Origin: CAWIUB01 sp963839995
GTDB lineage: Bacteria > Actinomycetota > Actinomycetes > Mycobacteriales > Jatrophihabitantaceae
Direction: 5' to 3'
Length of the DNA stretch: 64,000 nt
Assembly (NCBI GenBank): GCA_963839995.1
Contig: CAWIXH010000009.1
Location: 1-64,000, forward strand
Both the position numbers and the translations under genes were made by a program. Positions 17,926 to 26,544 of the stretch are shown here, one piece after another. The notes under the pieces were generated by a model. The model did not search any database and was not told where the DNA came from. It saw only the letters and a program-made list of their open reading frames with translations. Position 1 is the stretch's first letter, and the number at the start of each line of letters is the position of its first letter.

Positions 17926-18771
17926 ATGTTCGACTCACCGTTCTGCCCGGGCTATCCGGCGCCGTATGACGACCTCGTTGCCTCCTACCCGGACGCGGAC
18001 GTGTACCCGCCGAAGGCGTTCCGGCTGGAGTGGGGGCCGATCTTTCACCGCGGACGCCTTGACGGCAGCGCCAGGCTGATCGTCCTCGGCCAGGATCCCG
18101 CAGTGGCGGAGACCGTCACCCGACGCATCCTCGTCGGTGTTGCCGGGCAACGCACCCAGGGCCTGCTGGCGCGCCTGGGCCTGACTCGCAGCTACGTCAT
18201 GGTCAACACGTTCCTGTACAGCGTCTACGGCCAGGGCGGCGGTAACGCGCACATCGGCGACGAGGCGATCGCCACGTACCGGAACAGCTGGCTGACCAGG
18301 CTGGTAGGCCACAACGACGTCACGGCGGTCATCACGCTCGGCTCGCTCGCGGCAACCGCCTACAAGCAATGGCGAACCACGGCAGAAGGCGCTGCGTATG
18401 GCGGCATGCACGCCGAGCTGTTGCATCCCACCTACCCGGAATCAGCGTCCGCCGCGGGGCAGATCACGCTCGCCGCTGCGACCGAACGGCTTCTCGCTAA
18501 CTGGAACGCCAACCTGCCCGAGTTGGTTGCCGCGATCCAGCATCCAGACGTCCCCGCTAACGGCGCGCCGTACGGCACCACATTCACCGACACGGACCTC
18601 CCCCCTATCCCGCCTGACGATCTGCCGGCCGGAATACCCACGTGGATGCGCACCGCCCGCGACTGGGCCACCCGAGCCGGCAGCGACGCGGACACCAAAC
18701 GAGCGACCATCACGCTCACCGTCCCGACGAGCGCCCGTCCGTGGACGCAACCCAACCCGATTGGAGCCTGA
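17926..18771 (+). CDS. uracil-DNA-glycosylase-superfamily protein
   Basis: An AGGAAGG site precedes ATG 17926, 21 bp after the amidohydrolase stop. The 281-residue product shows the UDG fold: LIVLGQDPAVAE (motif A, GQDP), YVMVNTFLYSVYG (core strand) and LLHPTYPES (the late HP motif that contacts DNA). The C-terminal 80 residues are polar and Pro/Asp-rich. Family members remove uracil or bind damaged DNA, though divergent ones may have other roles. It is followed one base later by the M4 protease gene, so all three are probably co-transcribed; a functional link is not obvious. Confidence 0.75.
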   Translation: MFDSPFCPGYPAPYDDLVASYPDADVYPPKAFRLEWGPIFHRGRLDGSARLIVLGQDPAVAETVTRRILVGVAGQRTQGLLARLGLTRSYVMVNTFLYSVYGQGGGNAHIGDEAIATYRNSWLTRLVGHNDVTAVITLGSLAATAYKQWRTTAEGAAYGGMHAELLHPTYPESASAAGQITLAAATERLLANWNANLPELVAAIQHPDVPANGAPYGTTFTDTDLPPIPPDDLPAGIPTWMRTARDWATRAGSDADTKRATITLTVPTSARPWTQPNPIGA

Positions 18772-18772
18772 C

Positions 18773-19819
18773 ATGACCCGTCACTCACTGGCGTGCATCC
18801 TGCCGCCCGACCTGCTGGTCCGGATCGCGCAGGAGGCGACACTCGACCAGCGCGCAGCCATCCTGCAGAGCCTGGAACTCGACCACAGCTTCCGCCTAGC
18901 ACGCGCGGAGGCGGCCGCGCGGCAGGGCATCCGCCCGCCCATGCGGGCTGCGGCACCAGGAGGCAAGCCGAAGCGGTTCATCTACGACCAAGCGCACTCG
19001 ACGTCGCCCTCACCGGGAACCCTTGTTCGCGGCGAAGGTCAGCCCGCCGTCGCGGATGCATCGATCAACCAGGCCTACGACAACTTCGGTTACACCTACT
19101 CCCTCTATTGGGACGTCTTCCACCGCGACTCGATCGACGACCAGGGCATGCAAATCGACGGTCTGGTGCACTACGGCACCGACTACGACAACGCCTTCTG
19201 GGACGGTGCTGGCCACATGTTCTTCGGTGACGGCGATGGGCAGTTGCTCACCGACACCACCAAGGGCACCGACGTGGTCGGACATGAACTGACCCACGGC
19301 GTCACCCAGAACGAGGCCAACCTGACCTATTCCGGCCAGTCCGGTGCGCTCAACGAGTCGATCTCGGACGTGTTCGGCTCGCTGGTCAAGCAATATCACC
19401 TTGCCCACAAGGCAGATCAGGCCGATTGGCTGATCGGCGCGGACATCGTCGGACCGCAACTCGCTCCGGCTCTGCGCTCGATGAAGGAACCCGGAACCGC
19501 CAACAAGTACGACAACCAGCCAGCTGACATGACCGGTTACGTCCACACCACGTCGGACAACGGCGGCGTGCATACCAACTCCGGCATCCCGAATCGCGCC
19601 TTCTATGTCGTGGCCACCACCCTCGGCGGCAAGGCCTGGGAGGCACCCGGCCAGATCTGGTACGACTCGCTAACCGATCCGCGCCTCAAGCCCAACTCGA
19701 CATTCGCCAGGTTCGCGTCGCTCACTTTGCGCCAGGCTCGGTCCCGGTACGGAACCAGCAGCCCGGAAGCAGATGCCGTGAAGGCGGGCTGGGATGCCGT
19801 AACGGTAAAGGTGCGCTGA
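18773..19819 (+). CDS. protealysin-like M4 metalloprotease
   Basis: Start ATG 18773, one base after the previous stop, with GGAG upstream. The 348-residue product has no signal peptide. Residues about 8-46 (CILPPDLLVRIAQEA...LDHSFRLARA) match the short protealysin propeptide. The catalytic domain carries HELTH at 171-175 (zinc ligands and catalytic Glu), the third zinc ligand in ALNESISDVFG (Glu195) and the active-site His in GVHTNSGIPNRAFY (about 267). Protealysins self-process and have been linked to host invasion or competition. The gene downstream encodes its likely inhibitor. Confidence 0.92.
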   Translation: MTRHSLACILPPDLLVRIAQEATLDQRAAILQSLELDHSFRLARAEAAARQGIRPPMRAAAPGGKPKRFIYDQAHSTSPSPGTLVRGEGQPAVADASINQAYDNFGYTYSLYWDVFHRDSIDDQGMQIDGLVHYGTDYDNAFWDGAGHMFFGDGDGQLLTDTTKGTDVVGHELTHGVTQNEANLTYSGQSGALNESISDVFGSLVKQYHLAHKADQADWLIGADIVGPQLAPALRSMKEPGTANKYDNQPADMTGYVHTTSDNGGVHTNSGIPNRAFYVVATTLGGKAWEAPGQIWYDSLTDPRLKPNSTFARFASLTLRQARSRYGTSSPEADAVKAGWDAVTVKVR

Positions 19820-19842
19820 CCGCCGTCGGCTACGGTTCTGCC

Positions 19843-20157
19843 GTGGCCTCACACAGCGCGCAGATCCGGTACCGGCGAAGCGGCGGCCTGGCCGGTCTCG
19901 ACATGGCGGCCGAAGCAGCGTCGGACGACTTGCCCGCCGAGCATGCCGAACTAGCCCGCCAATTGCTTGCTCACCCACCGGCGGTTGCGACGACGCCGCC
20001 TGCCGCCGGTGGGCCAGATCAGTTCACCTATCGGCTGCACGTCGATGACGGCACCCAGCACCGAACGTTCAACTGGGCTGAGCAAGAGGTTCCGGACGAG
20101 GTCAGGCCTCTGCTGGCAACCCTGAACCGGCGCGCACATCCGGCACCACCTGAGTAA
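19843..20157 (+). CDS. emfourin-like inhibitor of M4 protease
   Basis: GTG 19843 starts 23 bp after the protease stop. The 104-residue protein has the emfourin pattern: RYRRSGGLAGLDMAAEAASD, LPAEHAELARQLL, then PDQFTYRLHVDDGTQHRTFN and VPDEVRPLLATLNRRA. Emfourin is the small protein inhibitor encoded next to protealysin, binding the active-site cleft. The adjacent co-directional layout is the same here, which supports both calls. No signal peptide, so it would act on the cytoplasmic precursor or be exported with it. Confidence 0.85.
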   Translation: MASHSAQIRYRRSGGLAGLDMAAEAASDDLPAEHAELARQLLAHPPAVATTPPAAGGPDQFTYRLHVDDGTQHRTFNWAEQEVPDEVRPLLATLNRRAHPAPPE

Positions 20158-20850
20158 GCCCGCTGTGCTCGGCGCTCGTGCCGTCATGCCGAGGCTGTAA
20201 CGGCTGGGCCCAATAGGCGGCGACGCGGCACTGGCACATGAACGCACGGCGAAGCTGGGAGTTGCACCAGGCGATTCTTTGCGCGGCCGCGGGCGCCGCG
20301 GAAGCGATCTCAGATAGCGCACACTATCCACGGCGCGGGCTGGGAATCACTCATCGCACATAACACCGCGGCGGGTCCGTGCAAGTGGTGCCGGACACGC
20401 GACAAATAATCGGCGATCTGCGCGAGCTCACGGACCGCTTCGAGGCGGAGGGCACCAACCCCGTGTCACCGGAGCCGATCGCCAAGACCGCCACTCGGGC
20501 GAGACTAAGAACGTACGGGACCACCAAAGTGGTCGTAAACGACTATTCTCACCGACAGAGGCCAGGGATTTCCGGGCTTTCAGCACCCGACCCCGCGCCG
20601 TTAGGGCGTCAGAATCGCCTGTAGGCGCAAGGATCTATCGGCCCTAGGCGCGGATGGATGTCCGCACGCTTATTAGCGACGGGACGGCGCCCGGCGGCAC
20701 GCGGCGGTCAACCTCCGTACGTTCATTAACCTTGTAGTGGTTGCGGACGGCAACAGCACAAACTGCGGCAAAAATGCCGGTCGCGCACAGGGATTCCGCG
20801 TGCGGGCCGGCGGCTGACGACGCGCACGAACGCTTGGTTCGGTTGTGGGC
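20158..20850. other. intergenic, no supported gene
   Basis: Contains only short frames (the longest at 20379-20624 on the plus strand, DLRELTDRFEAEGTNPVSPE, not recognised). Base composition drops in places and several direct CGCACG-type words occur without clear structure. Probably a decayed gene or an insertion scar between two convergent blocks. Confidence 0.4.
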
Positions 20851-21993
20851 TCACGATGCTGCGTGAAGGACGGTGAGGAGTTCCTCCTCGGTGAGCCGCA
20901 CCGGGTTGCCTTGCATGCTGTGCGAGCGTGCGGCCTTCTCGGTGACCTCAAGGTATTGCGCGGGCCGCAGGCCGACCGCTGTCAGGGGTGGTACGTCGAG
21001 TGCGGCGACTGTGTCGCGTAGCCAGGTCACCGCGTCCTCGATGGTGGCGTCGTCTCGGCCGGTCAGCAGCGGGGCGACCTGGCCGTAGCGGCGCAGCCCG
21101 GCCGAGGCCGGATCTCGCTCGCGCAGTGCCCGCAGGTTGGCCTCGAGCACCGGCACGAGCAGCGCGGCGCACACGGCGCCGTGCGGTGCGTCGATCATTG
21201 CGCCGACGACGCCGGCGAGGCCGTGCACCGCACCGAGCTGGGCGTTGGCTAGGGCGATACCACCGAACAGGCTGCACAGCGCCATCTCCGTGCGGGCGTG
21301 CGGGTCGTCGCCGTGCTGGTAGGCGCGCCGCAGCGCCTGGGCGCCACGGCGCAGTCCCTCGGCCGCGAGCGCGTCGGTCGCCGGGTTGGCCCGGGGCGAG
21401 ACGTACGGTTCCAGGCACTGGGTCAGCGCGTCGAGTCCGCTGCTCGCGGTCACCGACGGTGGGCAGCTCAGCGTGAGCAACGGGTCCACTAGGGCGACCG
21501 CCGCCAGCATGTGCGGGCTGCGGATGCTCGCCTTGATGCCGTGCTCCGGCGAGCTGAGCACGGCATTGGAGGTCGCCTCCGCACCGGTACCCGCCGTGGT
21601 GGGCACGGCCACGTACGGCACGGCGGGCCGCTTGACGGGCACGCCGCGGCCGACGACCTCCAGGTGATCCAACGGATCCGTACCGTTGCCGAGCAGAACC
21701 GCGACCGCCTTACCCAGATCCAGCACACTGCCGCCACCGGCCGCGACGACCACCTCGGCGCCGGCGGTCCGTGCTACGCCGGTCGCACCACGGACGTCCT
21801 CCACCGTCGGCTCGGACCGGACTGTCACCACGGAGACCGGGTCGACCTCGCCGAGGAGGTGGCGGTGCCGCGACGGATCGCTGCCTGTACACAGCAGCAC
21901 CTTCTGCCCCAGGGTGGGCAGCAGGTTCGCGAGCTCGTCCGAGCGGCCCGGGCCGAACAGCACCCGCCGCGGGACGGCGAGGTCGAAGTTCAC
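20851..21993 (-). CDS. iron-containing alcohol dehydrogenase (maleylacetate-reductase-like)
   Basis: An intact 380-codon frame. NAD-binding features are TVRSEPTVEDVRG and VVAAGGGSVLDLGKAVAVLL. PYVAVPTTAGTGAEATSNAV is the family core, and iron or substrate residues lie in GLDALTQCLEPYVS, GAVHGLAGVVGAMIDAPHG and the C-terminal half. This short form of group III Fe-ADH resembles maleylacetate reductases, which reduce maleylacetate to 3-oxoadipate in aromatic degradation. Its start overlaps the stop of a monooxygenase-like gene by four bases (ATGA), so the two are co-translated. Substrate assignment is inference. Confidence 0.85.
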   Translation of the reverse strand: MNFDLAVPRRVLFGPGRSDELANLLPTLGQKVLLCTGSDPSRHRHLLGEVDPVSVVTVRSEPTVEDVRGATGVARTAGAEVVVAAGGGSVLDLGKAVAVLLGNGTDPLDHLEVVGRGVPVKRPAVPYVAVPTTAGTGAEATSNAVLSSPEHGIKASIRSPHMLAAVALVDPLLTLSCPPSVTASSGLDALTQCLEPYVSPRANPATDALAAEGLRRGAQALRRAYQHGDDPHARTEMALCSLFGGIALANAQLGAVHGLAGVVGAMIDAPHGAVCAALLVPVLEANLRALRERDPASAGLRRYGQVAPLLTGRDDATIEDAVTWLRDTVAALDVPPLTAVGLRPAQYLEVTEKAARSHSMQGNPVRLTEEELLTVLHAAS

Positions 21994-22295
21994 CAGCCGT
22001 TGTCCTCAGGGAAGACGGCGGTGAAACGCGTCGACGTGCGCGGCTCGACCATCATTCCGGCGACCGCGTCGCGCCAGCGCGCGTAATGGGCCGTCTGCTT
22101 GTGCGCGTCGGCCGCTGACTCGTCGACATACACCTCGGTCAACACGACGTGGCCGGCATCGCCCTGGTCGCTTAGCACGTCGAAGCGGCGGATGCCCGGC
22201 TCCTGCAGCGAGGCTGCCGCGTTGCGCCGCGTCTCGGCGAAGAACGCCTCGAGGTCTTCCGGCCGAACCCGCACATGCACGTGGACGACGAGCAT
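21990..22295 (-). CDS. antibiotic-biosynthesis-monooxygenase (ABM) domain protein
   Basis: The start is set at ATG 22295 because AGGAGAT lies just before it; the frame extends further upstream but without a site. The 101-residue product has the ABM dimeric alpha/beta-barrel pattern: HVHVRVRPEDLEAFFAETRR, SLQEPGIRRFDVLSDQG and VLTEVYVDESAADAHKQTAH, then WRDAVAGMM. Such proteins are quinol monooxygenases or related heme-free oxygenases. Coupling to a maleylacetate-reductase-like gene suggests a step in (hydroxy)quinone breakdown, which is inference. Confidence 0.8.
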   Translation of the reverse strand: MLVVHVHVRVRPEDLEAFFAETRRNAAASLQEPGIRRFDVLSDQGDAGHVVLTEVYVDESAADAHKQTAHYARWRDAVAGMMVEPRTSTRFTAVFPEDNGW

Positions 22296-22437
22296 CAGAT
22301 CTCCTGGCGCCGGGGCCTGTCGGGTGATCGTAGAGGCCGGCTCGGGCTGGTCGACCACGGCAATCATCCACCCCGCTGCCGCGACCGGTTCGGCCGGCCG
22401 TCGTCCCGCCGTGCGCCCAATTCTGCCGCTGTAGAGC

Positions 22438-22803
22438 CAACGGGTCGTCGACCAACCTGCCCATCCAGGCCCTGGCGGGGATGCGGGGGGCGGCGCTTGT
22501 TGAGTTGCTGGCCGACCAGTCGCGGGTGCTGGCCCAGATCATCCAGACACGCTGATGCCCCGCAACAAGCGCGCTCGGCGGCACGGGGACGCCAGGGATG
22601 CGGCCGGGGCGGTGGCGGCGGTCGAAGCGCTGCTACCGGACGTGCCCCGAATGGGTGCGTGTGCTGGCCGACTGCGTCGAGCTTGGATCCGGCCGCGCGT
22701 GGGGCGCGTCTCCACAGCGTGTGCGCTCCTGCTGCGCCTGGTCACCGCCGTGGATGCCCGGGCGACGGTCCGCCGCCGGTTGGCCGACCGGTATCGCGCT
22801 TGA
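22438..22803 (+). other. two short overlapping frames of uncertain reality
   Basis: A frame ending at 22555 reads LPIQALAGMRGAALVELLAD and QSRVLAQIIQTR. Its TGA overlaps ATG 22555, which opens an 82-codon Arg/Ala-rich frame (to 22803, CALLLRLVTAVDARATVRRR). The TGATG overlap looks like translational coupling, but neither piece is recognisable and the upstream one has no good start. Confidence 0.25.
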
Positions 22804-22819
22804 CCGGCGGTGCGGCGGC

Positions 22820-23299
22820 TCAGCCCGGGAGATCCTCCGGGCGCTTCGCGGCGAGCGTGCCGTGCAGCAGGCCGGTGGACTGGCCTACCTCGATGAGGTA
22901 CCCGTCCGGGTCGCGCAGGTAGCAGCGGATCTCTGCTCCGCGGTCGATCGGCGGCGTGACGAACTCGGCTCCCTTCGCCTTCCATTCCTGGTAGCAGGCC
23001 TGGATGTCGGCGACCCGCAGGTTCAGGAAGATCGACGTGGTGTCACCGGGTTCGTAGTCGACCACCGTGATGCCTGGCTTATCGGGGGTCGGCGGCCCGC
23101 CGGGGTTCATGATGATCCACGAATTGGACAGCTTGACCATGCACGGGTTCTCCTCCATGACGACGGTGCCGCCCAGGACGCGCGAGTAGAAGTCCCGCGA
23201 CCGCGCGACCTTGCGGACGGTGATGAACAACGTCACCAGAAAGCCCTCGGTCGGCGCGGGGAGATTGGCGTAGTCGATGCGGGGCGCGGATTCGGTCAT
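22820..23299 (-). CDS. VOC-family (glyoxalase/dioxygenase-like) protein
   Basis: ATG 23299 is preceded by GGAG. The 159-residue product has two beta-alpha-beta repeats of the vicinal-oxygen-chelate fold: TLFITVRKVARSRDFYSRVL, then TSIFLNLRVADIQACYQEWK and CYLRDPDGYLIEVGQ. The DPDGYLIEV box supplies the usual second Glu metal ligand. The family includes glyoxalases, ring-cleavage dioxygenases and antibiotic-binding proteins. Close to the dehydrogenase/ABM pair but not in the same operon by spacing. Confidence 0.8.
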   Translation of the reverse strand: MTESAPRIDYANLPAPTEGFLVTLFITVRKVARSRDFYSRVLGGTVVMEENPCMVKLSNSWIIMNPGGPPTPDKPGITVVDYEPGDTTSIFLNLRVADIQACYQEWKAKGAEFVTPPIDRGAEIRCYLRDPDGYLIEVGQSTGLLHGTLAAKRPEDLPG

Positions 23300-23420
23300 G
23301 GCTGCTCCACTCCAGCGGCGTGGCGGACAGCGGGCTCATCGAGCGCCGGTCCTTGTCACCAATCAGTGTGAGTCAGCCATGCGGCAGGACCGACAGCGGA
23401 GTACGGCCATCGTGAATCAG

Positions 23421-24974
23421 CTACTCAGCAGAGCCCTGCACCATTTTTAGTCCTGGCCGGTAGAGGAAAGGCACCCAAAACCGAGGCTCAGCTTTAGCGC
23501 CCTGCTGCGCAAAGAATCCGATATCAACGAGACTTTGCGCGACGTTGCGCGCCTCGTCCTCACCAACGTTCCATATTTTCGATAAGCTCGTAAGTGTCTG
23601 CTCGGTTTTCTCCGATTCTAGCGCTTCGATTCGGGCGCGAAGCTCTGGGTACTCGGCATAGATCGTCTGTTCGAGACGAACTTTCGACACAGGGTTGAGC
23701 GCCTCTCGAAACGCCTGACGGTCAAACAAGCGCTGAGCGCCGGGCACCTCTTCGCCGCGCTCCAACATCTGTGATTGGATATCTCGTGCCTCGGTCAGCA
23801 AGTGTATGACTTCTCGCGGCGCAGCCCGACCTGACCCGTCCTGAATTCGACCAAGAATCCACTCGAAAGTCTTCGGGTTCCTGCCTGCGTCAATCTGTAT
23901 AGGTACGAGGCTGTCGAATGTCGATCTCTGTACAGCTGAGCTTTGCAATACGTCTCGCTCATCGATATCAAGGTAGTCAACAATCGAGGGATTTCTCAGT
24001 AATCGTCGAACGACGAGGTTGAGGAGCGACGCGTTGGACCAGTCGATCGTTGTCTGTCGCGTGATGTGACTGGCCTCTCGGAATCCCTGCTCCGTTATCG
24101 CCTTCCATATGTCACTTCTCAAGAAGATTTTGAATCTGATCTCTTGAAGTGCGAGCAAGTCGAGATAGCACTTGAAGAGTGCACGTAACGCATTCGCTTC
24201 GAGATCACGTGACTCCGAGAACGCGACGTCCAGCCGATCGAACAATAGCCAGACAGTTAGGTCATTGTCCCGCAATGCCTGAGCAGCGAGAGCCAGTAGT
24301 TCGTCAATGGAGGAGGCTCCCCGAGCATGCTCGTCGGCTGAAGGCTCAGATAACGTGATCTTTCCGCTCAGACCCACTGGCTGACCAGTCGTTGGGTCTA
24401 CATTGATAGCGCCTTCGACGGAGGCCCTGGCAAGAGCGCGACGTACCCAATCGAGTACGAGTTTGAGGCGTGCGCGAAGAGGCGCGCTCTTTGCAGGCAA
24501 GAGTCCCTCCGCCGCCAAAGCACCGCGAACGCGGCCCGCTGCATCGCCTACGAGCCCGTAGTCTGCAAACATCGAACCGAGCAGTGATAGCGCATATAGC
24601 TTCCACAGGTTGACAAATTCTGCTTCTGTGGTTGGCGGGTCGCTCACCAAATCCTTGAAGGCCGGTGTACCACGCGGGTTCTCAGCCGAGAGAAGTATCG
24701 TTCGATCGAAGAGTTCACTTTCGCGTTCGAGGAGAGTGCCATATATTGCGCTCTTTCCAGCGCCTTTCGTTCCAAAGATGACGTCGATTTCGCCCTCGAC
24801 GACTTGCCGCCACTGGTCGGTCTCAACAAAGTACGCGGCAAGCTCTGCTACCTCTTCCTCGGCGACCCGGCGCCCGAAGTTGAGGTCACGGAGCACCTCG
24901 CTCTTGTTTAGGGTCACGAGGCGAGATGCTATCGAACGGAGAAGTAACGCGACGTCGCTAACAGAGTTATCCAC
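23421..24974 (-). CDS. P-loop ATPase of the Sll1717 type
   Basis: An intact 517-codon gene with much lower GC than its neighbours, so probably acquired. Start GTG 24974 lies inside a TTATCCACAG-C-CTGTGGAT palindrome without a ribosome binding site. Residues 62-77 (IDVIFGTKGAGKSAIY) carry Walker A directly after a short N-terminus, as in the Sll1717 family. WLLFDRLDVAFSES (near residue 243) is the Walker B region with the family Asp-Arg, and KIFLRSDIWKAI follows. The C-terminal third ends in a winged-helix-like segment (LTSLSKIWNVGEDEARNVA). The family is poorly characterised but recurs in bacterial defence neighbourhoods; a defence role is inference. Confidence 0.75.
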   Translation of the reverse strand: MDNSVSDVALLLRSIASRLVTLNKSEVLRDLNFGRRVAEEEVAELAAYFVETDQWRQVVEGEIDVIFGTKGAGKSAIYGTLLERESELFDRTILLSAENPRGTPAFKDLVSDPPTTEAEFVNLWKLYALSLLGSMFADYGLVGDAAGRVRGALAAEGLLPAKSAPLRARLKLVLDWVRRALARASVEGAINVDPTTGQPVGLSGKITLSEPSADEHARGASSIDELLALAAQALRDNDLTVWLLFDRLDVAFSESRDLEANALRALFKCYLDLLALQEIRFKIFLRSDIWKAITEQGFREASHITRQTTIDWSNASLLNLVVRRLLRNPSIVDYLDIDERDVLQSSAVQRSTFDSLVPIQIDAGRNPKTFEWILGRIQDGSGRAAPREVIHLLTEARDIQSQMLERGEEVPGAQRLFDRQAFREALNPVSKVRLEQTIYAEYPELRARIEALESEKTEQTLTSLSKIWNVGEDEARNVAQSLVDIGFFAQQGAKAEPRFWVPFLYRPGLKMVQGSAE

Positions 24975-24987
24975 AGCCTGTGGATGC

Positions 24988-25160
24988 CTAGACTGTCAGG
25001 CCCTTCGCCAACGCTGTCTCGATAGCCTCCCGGAGCGCCACCTCGACAGGATCGGGGCCACCACCTCGCCGGTACAGCAGACCCGCCAGACGTTCGGTCG
25101 TTAGCTCCTTCCATTCGAGCGTGACCTCATCGCGTGGCCGGAAGCGAGAGACTGCAACGG
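24988..25160 (-). other. possible C-terminal coding remnant
   Basis: The minus frame ending at 24988 closes with FRPRDEVTLEWKELTTERLA, then GGGPDPVEVALREAIETALA. This part looks protein-like, while everything upstream in the frame looks random. It may be the end of a broken gene that preceded the ATPase gene. Confidence 0.25.
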
Positions 25161-25289
25161 ACGCTCGTTTCCGGGCGTGTCGCGCACGTAAGCCAGGGCC
25201 AGCACGGGCCGTGCTCGTGCGTAGGTGCCAGCTACAGCGCCCCGTCGTGCAGCCGTACGTACGTTCGGCACCGTCTCGGTGCTTTGGGG

Positions 25290-25333
25290 CACAGACCCCT
25301 AGAAGATCTTGTCTGTGCGTCGATCCTAGGGGT
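25290..25333. repeat. two interleaved inverted repeats
   Basis: CACAGAC (25290-25296) pairs with GTCTGTG (25311-25317), and ACCCCTAG (25295-25302) pairs with CTAGGGGT (25326-25333). The palindrome AAGATCTT fills 25303-25310. The two hairpins cannot form in full together as simple stems; they could form a pseudoknot or alternate. Confidence 0.6.
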
Positions 25334-25536
25334 GTCACCGCCACTGACAGCACGCGGACAGCACGACGCCGCCTGCAAGGCCATCGATTGGAGGAGCACT
25401 GATCTGCCGATGTGCGGGCATCAGGGCGGGCTCGATTTTGGTTTGCCATGATCACCCCGTGGCTGGTGTGGAACCTGGCGTTGCTTTTCGCTCCCAACTG
25501 ACCTCGGGTTGCTCGGGTTCGTGCACCGCACGCGAA

Positions 25537-26418
25537 TCATCTGAAGTCGACTGCCTCGTCATCGTCTGCTTCTGGTGTACCCCATCCGGCAGCGGTGACC
25601 TCGCCTGCGAGACGCAGCGGCCCGCGCATTCCGTACTCGCGCGCGACAGCCTCCAGGTCGTATTCGTCGATCATTTTGGCCACAGATGGCGGCAGATATC
25701 TCTTACCAGTCTTGAAGCCGAACGGGCGTGTGGCCGTCCGTCCGTTCGGTCTCAACGATGTCACGACGCACTCCGGGCTGACCGTGTTACGCGCTCGGCT
25801 GTCTTTCGATGCCCGTGCATTCACACGCGCGATCAGCTCAATCGTCTTCTGAAGCGCCCAACGATCGCGAACTGCGGTAAGCATCAGCTTCCGGTCCGCC
25901 TTCCCCACTGCGCAGCTACTGCCGGTAAGCACGACCTTTGGACGCGTGGGTTGCGTCTCAGATACCTGAAGACCTCGATCCGTGGCGAACTCGTTGCCCC
26001 GGACGTCTTGCCAATTCGACACGACGGTGACGATTGGCTGGGTGCCGATGAACCCGGCAACGGCGAAGGTAAGCCTGCGGTGCTCGGAGGGTATTTTCAC
26101 AAGCCACGTCTCAGCAGTCCCGAGCGTCGAAACTAGATCGGCATAAGCGCCGGAAGCGTCTAGAGCTTCAACCCGGTTTGCCAACCACTGATCGACGTCG
26201 GCCATGCCGTAGCGCTCTGCCTGCGCGACGCCGCTGAAGCACACAGAGGCGTGCCACCCAGCACCCGAGGCGAGAACCTGCTTGTGCGCCCTGACCGGCA
26301 TTTCCTTGAAGCGACCGTCTCTCATCTGCGTTGACAGACGAAAGTCAGAGGATTGGTAGCAGGCACGCGAGGAGGCGAGCGTGATGTTCAGCGTCAAGAC
26401 ATGCCCCTTCCCGGTCAT
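25537..26418 (-). CDS. hypothetical protein, possibly Ntn-hydrolase-like fold
   Basis: The frame is open from GTG 26532, but homology-like sequence begins at ATG 26418, MTGKGHVLTLNITLASSRAC. The N-terminal 38 residues of the longer frame look like junction sequence next to the ISAzo13 remnant. Features: YQSSDFRLST near the start, KIPSEHRRLTFAVAGFIGTQ, VTVVSNWQDVRG and TGSSCAVGKADRKLMLTAVR with RVNARASKDSRARNTVS. The order (catalytic-face strand, D-R-L, G-rich turns) recalls proteasome-like Ntn hydrolases of unknown role. Lower GC than flanking DNA, like the ATPase gene downstream, so both may have arrived together. Confidence 0.5.
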   Translation of the reverse strand: MTGKGHVLTLNITLASSRACYQSSDFRLSTQMRDGRFKEMPVRAHKQVLASGAGWHASVCFSGVAQAERYGMADVDQWLANRVEALDASGAYADLVSTLGTAETWLVKIPSEHRRLTFAVAGFIGTQPIVTVVSNWQDVRGNEFATDRGLQVSETQPTRPKVVLTGSSCAVGKADRKLMLTAVRDRWALQKTIELIARVNARASKDSRARNTVSPECVVTSLRPNGRTATRPFGFKTGKRYLPPSVAKMIDEYDLEAVAREYGMRGPLRLAGEVTAAGWGTPEADDDEAVDFR

Positions 26419-26544
26419 AGTGTGCAGCAAAGTAGGGACAACCGACCGTAGGACCCCAGCCCAGACATCCGCCTCAAGCAGATGGTCGTGAGCGGCTGGC
26501 GGCCGGGAACAAGAGTGGTAGCTCAAACGCACTCATCTGCCGCG

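Noticed and set aside
6393..24975. replication origin based on DnaA boxes
   Set aside because: Only isolated TTATCCACA boxes occur (6393-6401 and 24967-24975), without clustering, an AT-rich unwinding region or replication genes beside them.
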